DNA of 64,000 bases. Origin: Tillandsia leiboldiana. Its lineage: Eukaryota > Streptophyta > Magnoliopsida > Poales > Bromeliaceae. The stretch covers positions 51,489,020 through 51,553,019 of the forward strand of contig CM055065.1 in assembly GCA_029204045.2 (NCBI GenBank), read 5' to 3'. Below the pieces are notes generated by a model, which saw nothing but the letters and a program-made list of their open reading frames with translations, did no database searches and had not been told where the DNA came from. Position 1 is the stretch's first letter, and each line of letters starts with the position of its first letter. A program made the position numbers and the translations under genes. Below are positions 63,889-64,000 of the stretch, in pieces.

Positions 63889-64000
63889 GATTTAGCCACA
63901 CCCATAGTCTTCTAGGTTTATAGAAGACGAGAGAAGGGTGAGAGAGATTCAGGAGGAGGGCTCGGGTTGAAGCTACTCTATTGCAGAAGAGAAGTCTGTA
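63889..64000. other. Host sequence beyond the solo LTR
   Basis: Continues the minisatellite phrase interrupted at 60239 (gatttagccacacccatag), then purine-rich sequence with agaagacgagagaagggtg. No gene is seen before the window ends. Confidence 0.6.

Overview
The window is nuclear DNA from a flowering plant, most likely a non-grass commelinid monocot. A pineapple-like genome would fit, but that is an impression and no search was run. The evidence is split genes with GT-AG introns, GC-rich first exons next to AT-rich intergenic DNA, plant-only families (SPEAR/SPOROCYTELESS-like regulator, S-domain receptor kinases, KIC/PBP1-type EF-hand protein), a plant LINE, fold-back MITEs and a large Tekay/Del-like solo LTR.

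Layout. 0.7-4.7 kb, plus: nine-exon TRM5-type tRNA (guanine-37-N1) methyltransferase. 5.0-5.3 kb: LINE 3' scrap. 7.8-8.9 kb, plus: three-exon SPEAR/TIE/SPL-type EAR repressor. 11.0-12.9 kb, minus: PLAC8-domain membrane protein. 14.4-16.8 kb, plus: intronless SD2-type G-lectin receptor kinase. 18.5-23.2 kb, minus: LRR (outer-arm-dynein-LC1-like) protein. 23.4-29.2 kb: repeat-rich, with a 426-bp MITE, a LINE zf-RVT relic, MITE-like repeats and a 5'-truncated LINE that has an open RT frame and a perfect 17-bp target-site duplication. 29.3 kb, minus: tRNA-Ser(AGA). 31.0-31.4 kb, minus: single-EF-hand KIC/PBP1-like protein.

33.7-57.4 kb is a cluster of four complete SD1-type S-domain receptor kinases: plus 33667-37802, minus 39619-43370, plus 47824-51807, minus 52202-57369. 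They form two tail-to-tail pairs. I joined every exon by eye. All four give uninterrupted proteins of 808-849 residues with signal peptide, B-lectin, S-locus-glycoprotein and PAN regions, one membrane span and an RD kinase with its key residues present. Kinase-exon sizes are nearly identical (211/238/151 nt), as expected for local duplication. With the SD2 gene, five S-domain kinases lie within 43 kb. They are presumably cell-surface receptors; no ligand can be read from sequence.

57.4-64.0 kb is repeat DNA: MITEs, a possible copia-type LTR start with a GGTGG-rich minisatellite, and nested in it a 3,644-bp solo LTR (TG...CA, 5-bp duplication GCTAG). The LTR holds a 160-bp higher-order tandem array and two terminal hairpins with the same loop. 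Nothing here is a demonstrably new molecular system. The most unusual structures are in this LTR and in the fold-back elements that carry TA/GA microsatellites at their ends. Exon coordinates are hand-derived from splice consensus and reading phase, without transcript support.
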